Below are positions 10,693-21,555 of a DNA stretch of 64,000 nucleotides, piece after piece (position 1 is the stretch's first letter; each line of letters starts with the position of its first letter). The notes below the pieces were generated by a model. It did not search any database and was not told the DNA's origin. It worked only from the letters and a program-made list of their open reading frames with translations. The position numbers and the translations under genes are program-made. Source of the DNA: Heliopora coerulea (taxonomy: Eukaryota; Cnidaria; Anthozoa; Scleralcyonacea; Helioporidae); assembly GCA_030142905.1 (NCBI GenBank), contig JASJOG010000412.1, positions 62,001-126,000 on the forward strand, written 5' to 3'.

Positions 10693-11827
10693 CTAGGTAA
10701 AGCAAGTTTCTCTTTTAGGCAGTTAATTTGCTTTTTCAAATTCCAGTTTTACTTTCACCCATAGCATGAATCATTTAAGGTCCGAGAGGAATAATTTAAA
10801 AGATTCTTCAAATTTTAATTACCATCTCGTTGGCAAAGATATATTTTGAGCTTCATACGGTGGGTTTGGCAGTGACCTCCTTTTGTATTGTTTAAACTTT
10901 CCATACTACCATCTGAAGTAGCTACGGGAAGGAAAAGCAATGTAATTTAATTACTTTTCTGCAATAATCAAAATTAAAGACAAGCATTTAGGTCCCGTGA
11001 AGCACGTTTTATATGGGGAATGCTAGCGAGTGCTTAACCCGAGTCTGACGAAGGGAGGTCTGCGTGCATTTCGACATCTTGTTTGTAATGTTAACCAATG
11101 CAATTGTCTCTCCAGTCACTTTGAGAATTCAATGTTTGCATGAAAATAAAAACCGCAAAGTGTTCTGGTAGTTGTATTCAGCTGCCGAAATAAGGGGAAG
11201 CGGTCACTAAATCACCTTGATTAACCATGTCGATTTTAACGTTGATTTAAAACACAAAATAAAGTTTAATATACCTTGCTGCATAATTTTCATTTCAAAT
11301 GTTCGGCAACAGCTGTCTCAATCTTAATTCAATTGTGAAAGTGGTGGCACATATTTCAAATTGCATCACAATTTTAAAACCGCACCAAAACTTCAAGTCT
11401 AAATGGCAGTCATCGGCATTAGAACCAGACATAGTTTGATGCTATATGGGAAACATTTATGCCCAGGAAATTATGGTTAAAATTACAATATTAAATACAA
11501 GATATGGCGAAAATCTGCATAAAAATATTTAATTAACTGGCGTTTTGTTGTATACCTTACAATATCTTCTGAGTATGACAATGAATAATATTCCAGGATC
11601 CTTATTTTTAAATGCGAGGGCTATTTACAAAACTAGAAGTGACGAGAAAGACGCTCAGGAAATTAATTAGTAATGAAACCATAGGCTCCGCCGCACAAAG
11701 GCGTCGGAAGGACAGTAACAGTTGGGCTGCCCGGTGAGATTGAAATCTCTGTATGGACTTTACATTTACCGCAAACCGACCTTTACTGGTCTGTTTACGA
11801 ACTTTTAAAGCTTCCCAGTGTTTGGTC
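10693..11827. other. Non-coding; nothing recognised
   Basis: AT-rich sequence with no conserved protein, RNA or clear repeat structure that I can identify. Confidence 0.4.
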
Positions 11828-12377
11828 GAAGAATAAATAACAAAGCCCAGCAAAAAACACGCAAAATAGGCATATTCGAAGGTTTATTGTATACATCTAA
11901 CATTTCGTTGCTGCACGCAACATCCTCAGAGAATGAATGACTTTTATAACAAAGGTGATAAAACTTATAGTAGTTATTTACATGATACGAAAATTTTACA
12001 TGATACATTATACACAAGATATTGGCGGAAGAACGGAAGTGAAAAAGACAAAAGGAAACACTATGCTGAGATGTCAGGAAAAGAAAAGTCTTAAAATAAA
12101 GAAAGCGGAAAGTAGCCCATGTTGGCATTAAGCGATGGATTGAGTTTGCGGAGAAGAAGGCTTTCTCTGACGAGAAGTTCAGAGTTCAGTTGAAGGATGA
12201 AGAGGACAAGATGATATCATCAAGCGACACAGGATGTCCAGTATCACAGTGATGTGACAGGATGCTTGTCCGAGGAGGATTGATTAGCTTCTTGCCAGTA
12301 AATTCAGAGATGTACAAGAGCTCTGAGATTCGTGGGTGGAGAAGTCGACTCGTCTGGCCGACATACAACGTACTACA
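11828..12377 (-). pseudogene. Penelope-like element 3' end, GIY-YIG fragment
   Basis: Coding sense runs from 12377 down. It starts at the GIY-YIG endonuclease motif (MYVGQTSRLLHPRISELL) and continues through SHHCDTGHPVS to the element's C-terminus, with frame damage near 12200. The 3' tail from about 12110 to 11828 includes a minimal hammerhead-like core at 11896-11933 and the family end (TTTGCTGGGCTTTGTTATTT). The reverse transcriptase is absent; the copy is cut off just before the endonuclease. Confidence 0.85.
11896..11933 (-). ncRNA. Minimal hammerhead-like motif, Penelope 3' end
   Basis: Reads CTGAGGA, one extra T, helix II GTTGC/GCAAC, then GAAATGTT. Helix III would be the tetramer ATGT, which pairs with itself only through U-G wobbles. 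Helix I is 3 bp (TCT/AGA). Related to the better copies at 33188-33226 and 47121-47159. Activity is not shown. Confidence 0.45.
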
Positions 12378-15300
12378 TTGCTGATACTTATTTCGATTTT
12401 TTAATTTGTCTTCGTCCTACCATCCTAACAACCGATCCATTCCTTTATCCTTACTTCAATTTCTTCTTTCGCCATTTTCTGTGATGTTTTTCTTGGTGAA
12501 CTAACTTCCTTACAGTCTTTCTCGTCACTTCTATTTTTGTAAATAGTCCAGGTATTTAGATGTCGAGATTCCACAATACTATTTCTTGTCATACTCGGAA
12601 GATCTTGTTCGGTGTACAACGAAATGTCAGTTAATTAAATATATTTTGCAAATTCTCTCCATGGGTTTCACTCACTACAGTACTTTTAAAATTAATTTTT
12701 CTGACACGTTTACAGTGATAACGTTTCCCGCTTGGTATAGCGATCGGTATGATAGTTTGATGTTGCCCTCGCTTAAAAAGTGTTGAACGTAACTTTAAAA
12801 TGTCCTGCTAACGACACAATGATCGGATTTTCAAAACATTGGGTCATAAGCAGTAACTTTTCATGCAATATTTTAAAGCCGAGAATGTGGACTAGACCGA
12901 GTTTTCAAGTACAAGGAATTTGTTCCAATCCGAACCGTCGCCTCGGACTTTAACGAATTCCTGAAAACCCGTCTAGTCCCAATTGGAGGCCTTTCAATGA
13001 CTTCTCAAAATCAATGCACAATTAACTCGTGTGTTGGCGCTATCAGTTCGTGTATTAGTAATGAACGAATGGATGAATAAACCGATTGCGTGAAATCACA
13101 TTTTAAGTCCAAGGACTTGAACTATTATTTCCAGTCCAACGACTGGAAAAAACAGTTCAAGTCCTCTGCCCAGTATTTCCATGGTATTTAAAGTTCGTCC
13201 ACGTGATGCCATTCAGCGCATCTGATCGATTGATATACTCATGAATTATTAATGAGTTTGAGAAATTATGTTCAAAACCTCTAAATCCAGAGCAGCGTCT
13301 TTGTCGTCGGAATATATTTACTATTGAAATAACTGAGCGACCTAAATTTTAAAAGTACAGTTGTTCCTTTGTTGGTTTCTCTGTTTGTGCTCAACCAGAT
13401 GAGGTATTTTGAGTTTAACGCTATAAAATACTGCCGCGTTTGATAACGGCACAGCCGACTAAAATATAAGAAATAGTGCCCTGTATAAGCAGTTTAGAAC
13501 CAAATAGAAGTAGTTTTGCCAAAAACTAGAAAACAAGATACGATTCATATGATAGCCCTGCATCAGAGTGAAATAATAAAATGAAAGGCTTAATTTCGCT
13601 CGAAACAGCGAAAACTTGTTTTGTTTTTTTTTGTTTGTTCGGTTGTTTGTTTTTTTTTCACTTAAAATATTCTCTAAAGCTCGCTCATGTTCCCCAAATT
13701 AAGAAGGTATGATACCTTGTTGGATAGAAACATGAGCGTTGCTTGACGTGACAATGTGAGGGGACCAAGTTGAAAAGTGGGTGTGACACAGTTGCTAAGA
13801 AGGTGGAAATTGGTTATAGAATTTTTATTCCCTAACAAGATAATTTATTTACCTACGCCACATATTGTTTAACTGGACTAAACTATCTTTAAAAATCTCT
13901 CAAGAGAAACAGGACCAAAAGTAAAACAACGAATTTTCGCATACTTCGGTCTTTTTTTAGATTTTACCCCTCAAATACCACACGTTCTATTTGCTGGTGA
14001 GGATGCTACAAATTGACAAGTTATTTCTTTTCAAGTTTACTTGTTCAAAAGCTGGCATGACCAGTTTTCGAATCAGGAAACTTGTTCATGTGTATAGTGG
14101 TCAAGGGAAATGATATGATTCTCTTTATTTTTCTATAGACTGTTATTTCACTTTGAACTTTCAAACATCTTGGTATTATTTTTTGCAACGTGGATAGATA
14201 AGTCTATTTTCAAGGTTTTAAAAGCACTGAAGTTATGAGATCCAGTGGCAAACAAAATAAGAGCATAAATAATGCTGTGTAAGAGAAACATAGGCATGAC
14301 AGAAAACAAGAGATTCTCAGAAGAGGTCTCAAGTATTCACTTGTTTGCTCTGCAAGGGGTAATCTTAAATGAAAGACACAAGAAGTTGAACCAGAGGCAT
14401 ATAGGGCATTAAGCATTTTGCTTGAAAGTTTCTCATAGGAAATCCTATAACACGGAGTGCAATCAAAGATCCAGATCACGAGTGATTGTAAATGCACAAG
14501 TAATGTCACGTATAATTTTCTAACACTCATTAATAATTCGTAAAAAATAACACGAAGAAAAATTAATGTTTAATGAATGTCTGTAAAACTGAATGACAAA
14601 GTATTGATTCTTTATCAAATATATAGACATTCCTGCTGTCCTTTGCAATCGGAGTTTTCGGGGTAAAACTGATTTCTTTTGACCTTGTCAATCGTTTAGA
14701 AACTTTTTACAATGTTCCAACGATGAGTAAGACCTGGTCTTAGAAGTAATTTACTGAATTCATGTCCGTTTTGAGTCACGATATGAACACTCAGCCATGC
14801 ATCGCATCTGTGTTCCCCGAAACAACAATGATTGCTTCACGAAGGATGCAGGTTCCAGACTAGCAATGAGATAAAAATTAACAAGAACAGCAAGAATAAG
14901 GACGATAATTAAACTTTTAAAAACTCGTCCTACAAGCAGCTTTCAATCATCTTTTTCGTATACGCCTTTTCTTCGTTGTTGGTCCGGAACAAAATAACGT
15001 TACAGAAGAGGGACGAAACCGAGAAGAAATAATTAAAAACTTAAAAACAAGTTTTTTTGTTGTGTTGGTATTAAGTTACCGACTTCACAAACGCGATAGA
15101 CTTTGAACTTATTAAAGTAGTTTATCAGTTACATGTAATTCGAAATATAAAGAAAACTCTCGCATCTCACCATTATCTTCCATCATTCCAGGTGGTCTGA
15201 GCCTGCGCTGTCAAATCTACGGTAAACTTTCGGGCAACATACATTTATCAATAAAATAAATTTTATAACTCATTGTCCTGTTACAAACTCCATATTTTTT

Positions 15301-15400
15301 TGTTTGTTTGTTTCCTTTTTCTTTAAAAAATGCCAATCTCTCTGCATAAGTATGACAAAAGATTTCGTGCTGTTAAAAGTTACGCACGCAAAAAGGTAGT
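12378..15400. other. Non-coding stretch with two hairpins
   Basis: At 12888-12982 the sequences GACTAGACCGAGTTTTCA and TGAAAACCCGTCTAGTC face each other. At 13116-13168 there is a near-perfect hairpin (AGGACTTGAACT and its mirror) with a 4-base loop and a 24-26 bp stem. A T-rich run is at 13619-13660. No convincing coding region; the minus frame at 14210-14530 matches nothing I know. Confidence 0.45.
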
Positions 15401-15402
15401 TA

Positions 15403-16118
15403 CCGTAATTATTCAAATAAACGCCTCCCTCGAATAAACGCCGTCCTCGAATAAACGCCGCAGGGACAAGTAAAATATCATTAAACGCCGCCCTCGAATA
15501 AACGCCGCAATCTTTCTCGTCATTGCGGCGTTTATTATAACGATTTTGCAGTGGATCCTGAATTCCTGGGCTGAATTGCCGACAGATGTGATTAAGAAAT
15601 CGTTCACAAGTTGTGCATTGAACGTTCCAGTTGACGGTTCAGAAAATGACGCGATTCACTGTTTCAAGGAGGGACAGCCGTGCAGCACCGGACTAGCCGT
15701 CCTGAAGTCACAACTGGATATTCTCGACAAGCCAGAAACAAATCCTTTCGACACTGAAGAATACACGTCTTCTGATGTTGAAGAGGCATGCCCGATTATT
15801 CAGCAGTTAGACTAGGACCACGAAGGAGACAGTGACATTGAAATAGACTGAAAGTCTGAAACTTACTAGTCTAGCCATTATATAAAAGACAGTGGACAGT
15901 TCAATTTTCATATATAATTATATAAATTGAAAAGACAAATAACTTTTATTCTTAGTTTCTTTGGGGTTGATTGTATTGGTTAAATTGACGTTTAAATTAC
16001 ACAATAAATTCACAGCTGCTGTTACAAGGTTTGCAATAAACGCCGCCTTCGAATAAACGCCGCATCTTAAATGCCAAAAATTTAATAAACGCCGTGGCGT
16101 TTATTCGAATAATTACGG
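15403..16118 (+). mobile_element. Shortened pogo/Tigger-type transposon
   Basis: Both ends are CCGTAATTATTCRAATAAACGCC in inverted orientation, flanked by TA on each side (15401-15402 and 16119-16120). Tandem CCTCGAATAAACGCCG units lie just inside the left end and again near the right. Between them only the C-terminal part of the transposase survives (15546-15815), so this is an internally deleted, non-autonomous copy of a Tc1/mariner-superfamily (pogo branch) element. Confidence 0.85.
15546..15815 (+). pseudogene. Pogo/Tigger transposase C-terminal fragment
   Basis: The 89-residue frame reads WILNSWAELPTDVIKKSF, then SCALNVPVDGSENDAIHCF, then an acidic tail. This is the usual end of Tigger-like DDE transposases, where a W..AW..I....I..SF..C pattern precedes an acidic C-terminus. 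The DNA-binding and catalytic parts are deleted. A second acidic stretch follows the stop (GDSDIEID), suggesting the stop is itself a mutation. Confidence 0.75.
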
Positions 16119-16120
16119 TA

Positions 16121-17060
16121 TGCATCTACATGTACCTATAAAGATCTAAATCTCCTTGATGATGAACTGATCAAACCTTCCTCTTTTCTAGTTAATTCAT
16201 TGTTATATTCTTTTACATTATCTATTAAACACTACATTTATTAACCGTTGCTACTTGCGCGTCAGTTTTTTTTACTACCATTATTTATTTATTTATTTGT
16301 TTATTAAATCTATCAGTAATTATAACAACTACTAAAGGTTGATTGATTGAAAGACTGACAGGCTGACTGATTGCCGTGGTTAAAAACACAAGTAAAGGAT
16401 AGAGTGATCTTTGTAACAAGCACATCAGAATAAATCATCAAAAATTAACCAAACTTTGCTTTGTTTTGAACAAAATGTTCAAATTTGTCTTGTTTCGTAT
16501 CGAACTAGTCCATTTCAAAAAGGTTCATCTTCTTCAAAATAGCACGTGTTTTCACTGAAGTGAAAAAAAAACAACTCAAACAACCCCGATTATTTTTCTC
16601 GAATCCTACACATGCAAATGAGTTTCGCAGGTTATTTTTGACATCAGCATGAATAAAATCGGTAACAATAAGCATACAATTAAGTTTTTCACATTCATTT
16701 CTCACTCTCAACAGATTGTTTTATTATCAATGACATAACTTTAAAAAAAACTAAACAAAAAAACCCCAAAATTTATGAGCTTGATACATTTGGAAACTGA
16801 ACATTTTCTGCAATACTATGACTCTTAAATCAAAAGGTTTCGTCCAAGACTAAACGTTTCTCATGAGGCTGAACTCTTACCTCACACAACGGAAACAAAA
16901 TTCCTTTGAAAAATGCTGCTGGTTTAAAAACAGCTTTCTTCAAAACCTAAACTTAATATCAAGAAGAAATAAGTGAACCAAAGAAGGTCTCTTGTATGTT
17001 TGGTAAACCTAAATATGATTAAAGTGAATGGTTTGAAACCAGGAGAATCGATCCATGTCG
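16121..17060. other. Non-coding; nothing recognised
   Basis: AT-rich with short homopolymer and TTTA runs near 16280-16310. No gene or clear repeat boundary found. Confidence 0.4.
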
Positions 17061-17261
17061 GTGATGGTAGATCGTCCAGGTTTGTGTAGTCTTGAGAAAA
17101 ACTGTTGGCGACTGACGTTTCGACGGCCTCAGCGGTGGTCATCTTCGAAGGAGAAAAAGAAGAGAAAGAGAGGATGAAGTTGACCGCCTCTGAGGTTGTC
17201 GAAAGGTCAGTCACCAAAAGTCTTTCTCAAGACTACACAAACCTGGACGATCTACCATCAC
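17061..17261. repeat. Inverted repeat of a Penelope/retrozyme-like end
   Basis: Arms of about 85-90 bp (17061-17150 and 17175-17261) mirror each other and read the same peptide, SQDYTNLDDLPS, outward on opposite strands. Each contains a damaged hammerhead-like core. The left, on the minus strand, reads TCGAAGATGACC and then GTCGAAACGTC. The right, on the plus strand, reads TTGTCGAAAGGTC. The conserved CTGA is lost in both, so I do not call them ribozymes. Confidence 0.65.
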
Positions 17262-17757
17262 TAGCAAAATATGGTTATCACCTCGTAAATAAAATATTTT
17301 ATTTTACACCGCTCTAGGATCCTTTGTAATTCCGCGTTCTAACTGGCTTATTTTATGACAGTGCTCCTTTAAAGATTGATCAAACTGCTTCAACGAAAGA
17401 AAGGTTCATCTTTCTGACAAGAAATTTCCTTACCATGTACAAATGATAATTGAGTCTTTTGTATTCTGTAATATCGTCTCCAATACGAGGCAACAAAACA
17501 AGGTTAAAAAAACCTGAAAATAAGGTAGAGCATTATGAGGAACGCAGCCACACGTATCTCACCATTATTTTCGATAGCCTTTACATTCGTGGGAAACCAA
17601 CACAGGAACGCCAGACAAGGACAGCAAGAGGGTTCAGTTCCCTGCAGCGCTTTACAAAGGGAGACAAGGGAAAAGTAAAGAATAAAACACAGACCGAAAA
17701 TTGTCATCTTGTGACTTGATATTCAAGTTGGAACAAGAAACAGACAAGTTGAAAAAC

Positions 17758-17796
17758 GGTAATATTTCGGCTCTATTTCAGAGTCATCGTCAGACC
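17758..17796 (-). ncRNA. Minimal hammerhead-like motif with self-pairing helix III
   Basis: On the minus strand: CTGACGA, extra T, helix II GACTCT/AGAGCC with one A-C mismatch and loop GAAAT, then GAA, the self-complementary tetramer ATAT, and T as the cleavage-site base. Helix I is GGT/ACC. Helix III can form only between two molecules or tandem copies, as reported for Penelope and retrozyme hammerheads. It lies on the same strand as, and about 80 nt beyond, the canonical ribozyme at 17878. Confidence 0.55.
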
Positions 17797-17820
17797 AAGA
17801 TGTTTACAAAGCTTACTATG

Positions 17821-17821
17821 T

Positions 17822-17876
<55 letters not shown>
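17821..17876. repeat. AT dinucleotide microsatellite
   Basis: Uninterrupted AT units except for one ATAC, ending exactly where the type I hammerhead ribozyme begins. Confidence 0.9.
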
Positions 17877-17877
<1 letters not shown>

Positions 17878-17878
<1 letters not shown>

Positions 17879-17923
17879 CTACAGACGGAACCGTTTCGGC
17901 CTATTGGGCCTCATCAGTGTAGT
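17878..17923 (-). ncRNA. Canonical type I hammerhead ribozyme
   Basis: All conserved parts are present in order on the minus strand. Helix I 5' strand is ACTACA; core CTGATGA; helix II GGCC with loop CAATA and GGCC; then GAA. Helix III is ACGG with loop TT and CCGT. C is the cleavage base, giving the classic GTC triplet, and helix I 3' strand is TGTAGT. Helix I has 6 pairs, helices II and III 4 each, with no mismatch. Predicted self-cleavage falls between 17884 and 17883. It sits about 450 nt past the Penelope endonuclease frame on the same strand, so it likely belongs to that element's terminal repeat. Confidence 0.9.
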
Positions 17924-18379
17924 GCTGATGAGCAGGATGGAGAAGCCTACATTATATAGGCAACTCAAATGTGCCACACATGTGGTACATCTAAGCCATG
18001 CCAGAGCGCTCTAACTAAAGAGGGCTCAATAACGCAAAGAAAGAGCAAACAGAATTATATCGCTTACCTCAAAAAGTCACTACAGCCCGTTTCATCTTGA
18101 GAAAGAATCTTCAGGTGACATATGTAATTACAAGGATGATGTCATCGGCTATTAACAACGAAATTAACACAGTCGGATATTAACATATGTGAGATTGACA
18201 GCTCGACAAGAGAAAAGCCAGACAATTGTCGAGTGGCTGGGAGATATGGAAATGTCGGATCAGACGAAAAGTGAAAGTTCTTTGCTGGCCTTTAGGCCTC
18301 TGTTCATTCTCGGCTTGTTAAGTTTGATTAAGAGAGCTTCTAAAATAAGTAATAGGTTCGAACTACTGAATTTACAAGA

Positions 18380-18933
18380 ATGAATTATCTTACAGTTATT
18401 AAAGATAAAATTATTCAGATATGATTGGGAAGGCGGAGAGGAGTTGTTAAGATTATCAGAGAGAATTGAGGTTAGCGAGATAGTGGGCATGTGGACAGTT
18501 GAGAAGATGTTGTGCTACAGCGCTGGGGTTGATGTTGTAACAGTGTTCCGAAAGGCGGGTTTTTAGACAGCGCTGTTTTGGCAATATATTTGTTATTACA
18601 ACTAGGACAAGTGATTTCATAAATGACTTTGTTTCGAGAAAGGTCGGGTATTTTGTCTTTATTGGAAACGAAAAAGGCAGTTTTTTTGGTTTGATAAATG
18701 ACAAAATTAACTTTAACTTTTAGGTTACGCCGTAGTTTTTTAATTAAGTTTCGAACAAGAAATTCACCTTGTTTACCAAGGTAGGGAAGTCTTAGCCAAA
18801 TTTTGGAATCATTGTCATCAAAGGGCTTGTTGGAAGAGGTGGTGTTGCCGAAATGCTTGGCTTTGAGTTTTTTAATGAGCAAGTTTCTAACTTTGGCTGG
18901 AAAACCATTCCAAGACATGGAATGGTTTTCCAA
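18380..18933 (-). pseudogene. Penelope-like GIY-YIG endonuclease region
   Basis: Reads KIWLRLPYLGKQGEFLVRNL near the start, then KVIYEITCPSCNNKYI, the CPxC zinc-binding motif followed by the GIY-YIG Tyr. A frame change after KYIAKT moves the rest (LSEHCYNINPSAVAQHLLNC) into another frame, and the usual Gly after KYI is Ala. In the family this domain nicks DNA to prime reverse transcription. This copy is broken. Confidence 0.85.
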
Positions 18934-18942
18934 GACATTTCC

Positions 18943-19535
18943 AAGACATTCCTCTTGCCAAGTCTCTTACCTTAAAACTTGCTGCATTGTTGGCACTGGT
19001 CTCTGCGCAATGTGCTCAAACATTGGTCTCTCTTGATACAGCCTTCATGTCCATCACACCAGACTCAGTAAAATTCGCTGTCTGCACAGTCCTTAAGACA
19101 CTGAAGCCCAACAAAGGGACTCGGTGGAAGTTGTCTAAGCGCGTTTTCCTACGTGCTAATCCTTATGCGTGTATTTAATCCTTTGTGAGCATCTCCAGCG
19201 TACGAAGACCTCCAGAGAGGCTGCTGCAACAACCAGGCAGCTTCTGGCTTGTGTTAAGCCCTTTCGGCCAATATCTATGGACACTGGTGCGCGATGGCTT
19301 ATAACAGTTTTGAGCTTATCTGGAGTGGACGTTTCAATCTTTAAAGCTCAGTTTTCGTAGTGCCTACTCGTCTAAGGCAGCCTCCTTGGGGATGTCAATC
19401 GACCATACACTTAAAACTGCAGATTCGTCGAACGAGAACAGCTTTACACGGTTTTATCGGAGGGATGTATTACCTATTCAACGTTCGTTCTTTGATGTCA
19501 TTTTGCATAAACATAATATTGTTTCAGCAAATTTG
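18943..19535 (+). pseudogene. DIRS-like tyrosine recombinase fragment
   Basis: Plus-strand frames read SLTLKLAALLALVSAQCAQTL, then VDVSIFKA, then TRFYRRDVLPIQ, matching the recombinase end of DIRS elements and the better copy at 61805-62490. The first catalytic Arg (RAQTL in the other copy) is Cys here, and the HxxR His is lost, so the protein is dead. Stops interrupt near 19180 and 19300. It starts within about 10 bp of the Penelope remnant. Confidence 0.8.
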
Positions 19536-21260
19536 TTAACATAGCAATACTTGTTAATTAGGCCAGGCTCCGGTCAGGCCTACGCCTGCTAGTTTTGCTG
19601 ACCTGGTTTTGATGGCCTACGGCCTGTTCTTACCAGTTCAAGACATGTACTTGTCATGATGCTTATAAATTTCAAAACACCTTCATTTTAGCCTTATGGT
19701 GATCAAAACTGAACGGCTTGTTCCTTCTGTATTTATTTACTCACGTAGGATATGACCAGTATCCGTATCTATATAGGCTCTCCTCAAAAGCCGGTTGGAT
19801 CAAATCCCAATCTGCTCATACGGCGTGTCAAGTTTTCGTGCTTTTTTTTTGGCGTGTTTTTATTTGGCATCCCATGAGCCACGTTTCAAAATTGGAATGT
19901 CAAAAAATGTGATTGTGTGTGGCATTTCATATTTTCTATTCCCTTCCGTAATTATAGAGGGAACATGACTCTTATGTCCCGAACTAGTTGAATACCATGA
20001 CTTCCCAACAGTGCTATGTTCACACGAGGTCTGAACATTACAGCGTGGTCGCCTTTCTTCTTCGATCATTTCTCCTAAAGTTTAAAATTTTAAACTGTGG
20101 TGTTGTTTCAATACTTTCACGTTCTTTTTGCTCAATGGTAACCACAGAGGGTACTTGAAAGAATTAAGTTCTGTACCACGTTGTAAAGGCAGTAAATGCT
20201 GGGGAATGCTTTCAGGGAAAGGGGAACTGAACTACTTAAAAACTTACCAGTTGATCCAATCTTTTAGACGGTTTGCGTGAGCTACTCAGGTCTAAATTTT
20301 CGATTAGTCTTCTTTTATTTTCCAACTTATCTTCGAGCGGAAAACACATCAATTTCCATTCGGCAGCAGTCTGAAAGAACGTGGACAGTCCACTGGATGT
20401 ATTCACTTATAACTCCGCATCTCTTCAGCCATATGACTAACTGATTTAACGCATGATTTTGGCCAGAACAGATGTACAGAAAATTTACGAGAGTTTAATG
20501 TAATAAAAAAAAGACGTTGGACTAATAACTAACTTGTTCGTAAATAAAACCACCCAATCGTTTGGGAAAAAGTAAACTCTTCGATTCGAGATGGATGTTA
20601 CATTTATTGAGACCACCAAAACAGACACCAACAGCATGCCCGCTGCAAGGCGCACGCGCAGCGACTTCTGACGACAAATTTTTCGCAGCTGACTAGACTG
20701 GGGGTTGGTAACCAGAGTTGCTATCGTTTGCAGTGTCCTTGCGGAGCGATTTTCATTTGCCGAGTTTGTGTCGAATTATTTCAAACTGGCTTGATATTGT
20801 CGCATCTTACTGTGTGCAAGAGTAACTATTTCTATTAGTCACTTTGACCAATCAGCATTCTTCCTGAAGTCGTAATAAATACTGGTAAACATTATGACTC
20901 CAGATATTCCAGAATAATTCTTTGGTAAGATTTTAATAAGGTAGCTGGCATACGTATGTGGTTTACAGTGCTTTTGTTCGGTTGGTCGGTCGCTGATAAC
21001 TGGCGGGCAAAATCTTTGACATGCATGAAGAACACCAAGGCACAATCCAAAGTGAAGTATTATATTTAGATAACTTTAATTTGAAATATCTACAGAATAG
21101 CTTTGCCTGCCTATTGATTATACAGTGAACAGAAATGCGGATGACGGGCATCAATGTTGTAATATCACGCTGACAAATGCAGCCCACAATACTAAGCCAT
21201 GAAGTGCAATTGCTACGGTACGGCTGCTGTGTCCGGGGTACTGCCGGATTCCTTCAGTGC
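19536..21260. other. Region downstream of the ephrin stop codon
   Basis: No separate gene recognised. The part nearest 21260 should be the 3' untranslated region of the ephrin transcript. A possible AATAAA polyadenylation signal on the minus strand lies at about 20603-20608, which would give a 650-nt 3' UTR. That choice is weak. Confidence 0.35.
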
Positions 21261-21555
21261 TTACTTGGCAGTTGTTATTATTCCGTCGAAACTGTGCCAC
21301 CGCCTATTCTGAAAAACGGATCTGTTTCCGTCTTCGACAACGGGAGTCTCTTCGGGTTTTTTCGCTTGTGTAGGAGTCATTTGTAAAGATGGTCCAGTCT
21401 TGACATTAGGTAACCTCGTAGGAGTTCTGGTCACCGGGGCTATTTCATGACCGTGACTATTCCGCAACGTCCCCGTATAAACATATCTGTTGCCTTCATG
21501 TATCGATGATACGGCAGATACTGGTCGGTCCACGTTATAATCTTTGGATTTACTA
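21261..21555 (-). CDS. Ephrin, last exon: cytoplasmic tail and stop
   Basis: Acceptor TTTTTATAG precedes the exon and its phase matches the preceding exon (2+1). It encodes 98 residues from SSKSKDYNVDRPVSAVSSIH to RWHSFDGIITTAK and the stop. Two tyrosine sites (KDYNV, NRYVYTG) could be phosphorylated as in B-class ephrin tails. The tail lacks the YYKV-type PDZ-binding end of vertebrate B ephrins. It is proline and threonine rich, with RTPTRLP and MTPTQAKKPEETP. Confidence 0.8.

Larger units (their letters stand above)
17878..18935 (-). mobile_element. 5'-truncated Penelope-like element with hammerhead terminus
   Basis: Minus-strand retroelement remnant. Coding sequence enters at 18935 already inside the region before the endonuclease, ends about 18380, and is followed by about 450 nt of tail that closes with the hammerhead ribozyme at 17878-17923. 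An AT microsatellite follows. Penelope-like elements are known to carry hammerheads in their terminal repeats. Confidence 0.8.

Noticed and set aside
14210..14530. 106-residue minus frame with hydrophobic and Cys-rich segments
   Set aside because: No recognisable family, no splice context and AT-rich codon use like its surroundings; most likely chance.
17100..17225. Hammerhead ribozymes in the 17.1-kb inverted repeat
   Set aside because: GTCGAAACGTC looks right, but the conserved CTGA is TCGA on one arm and absent on the other.
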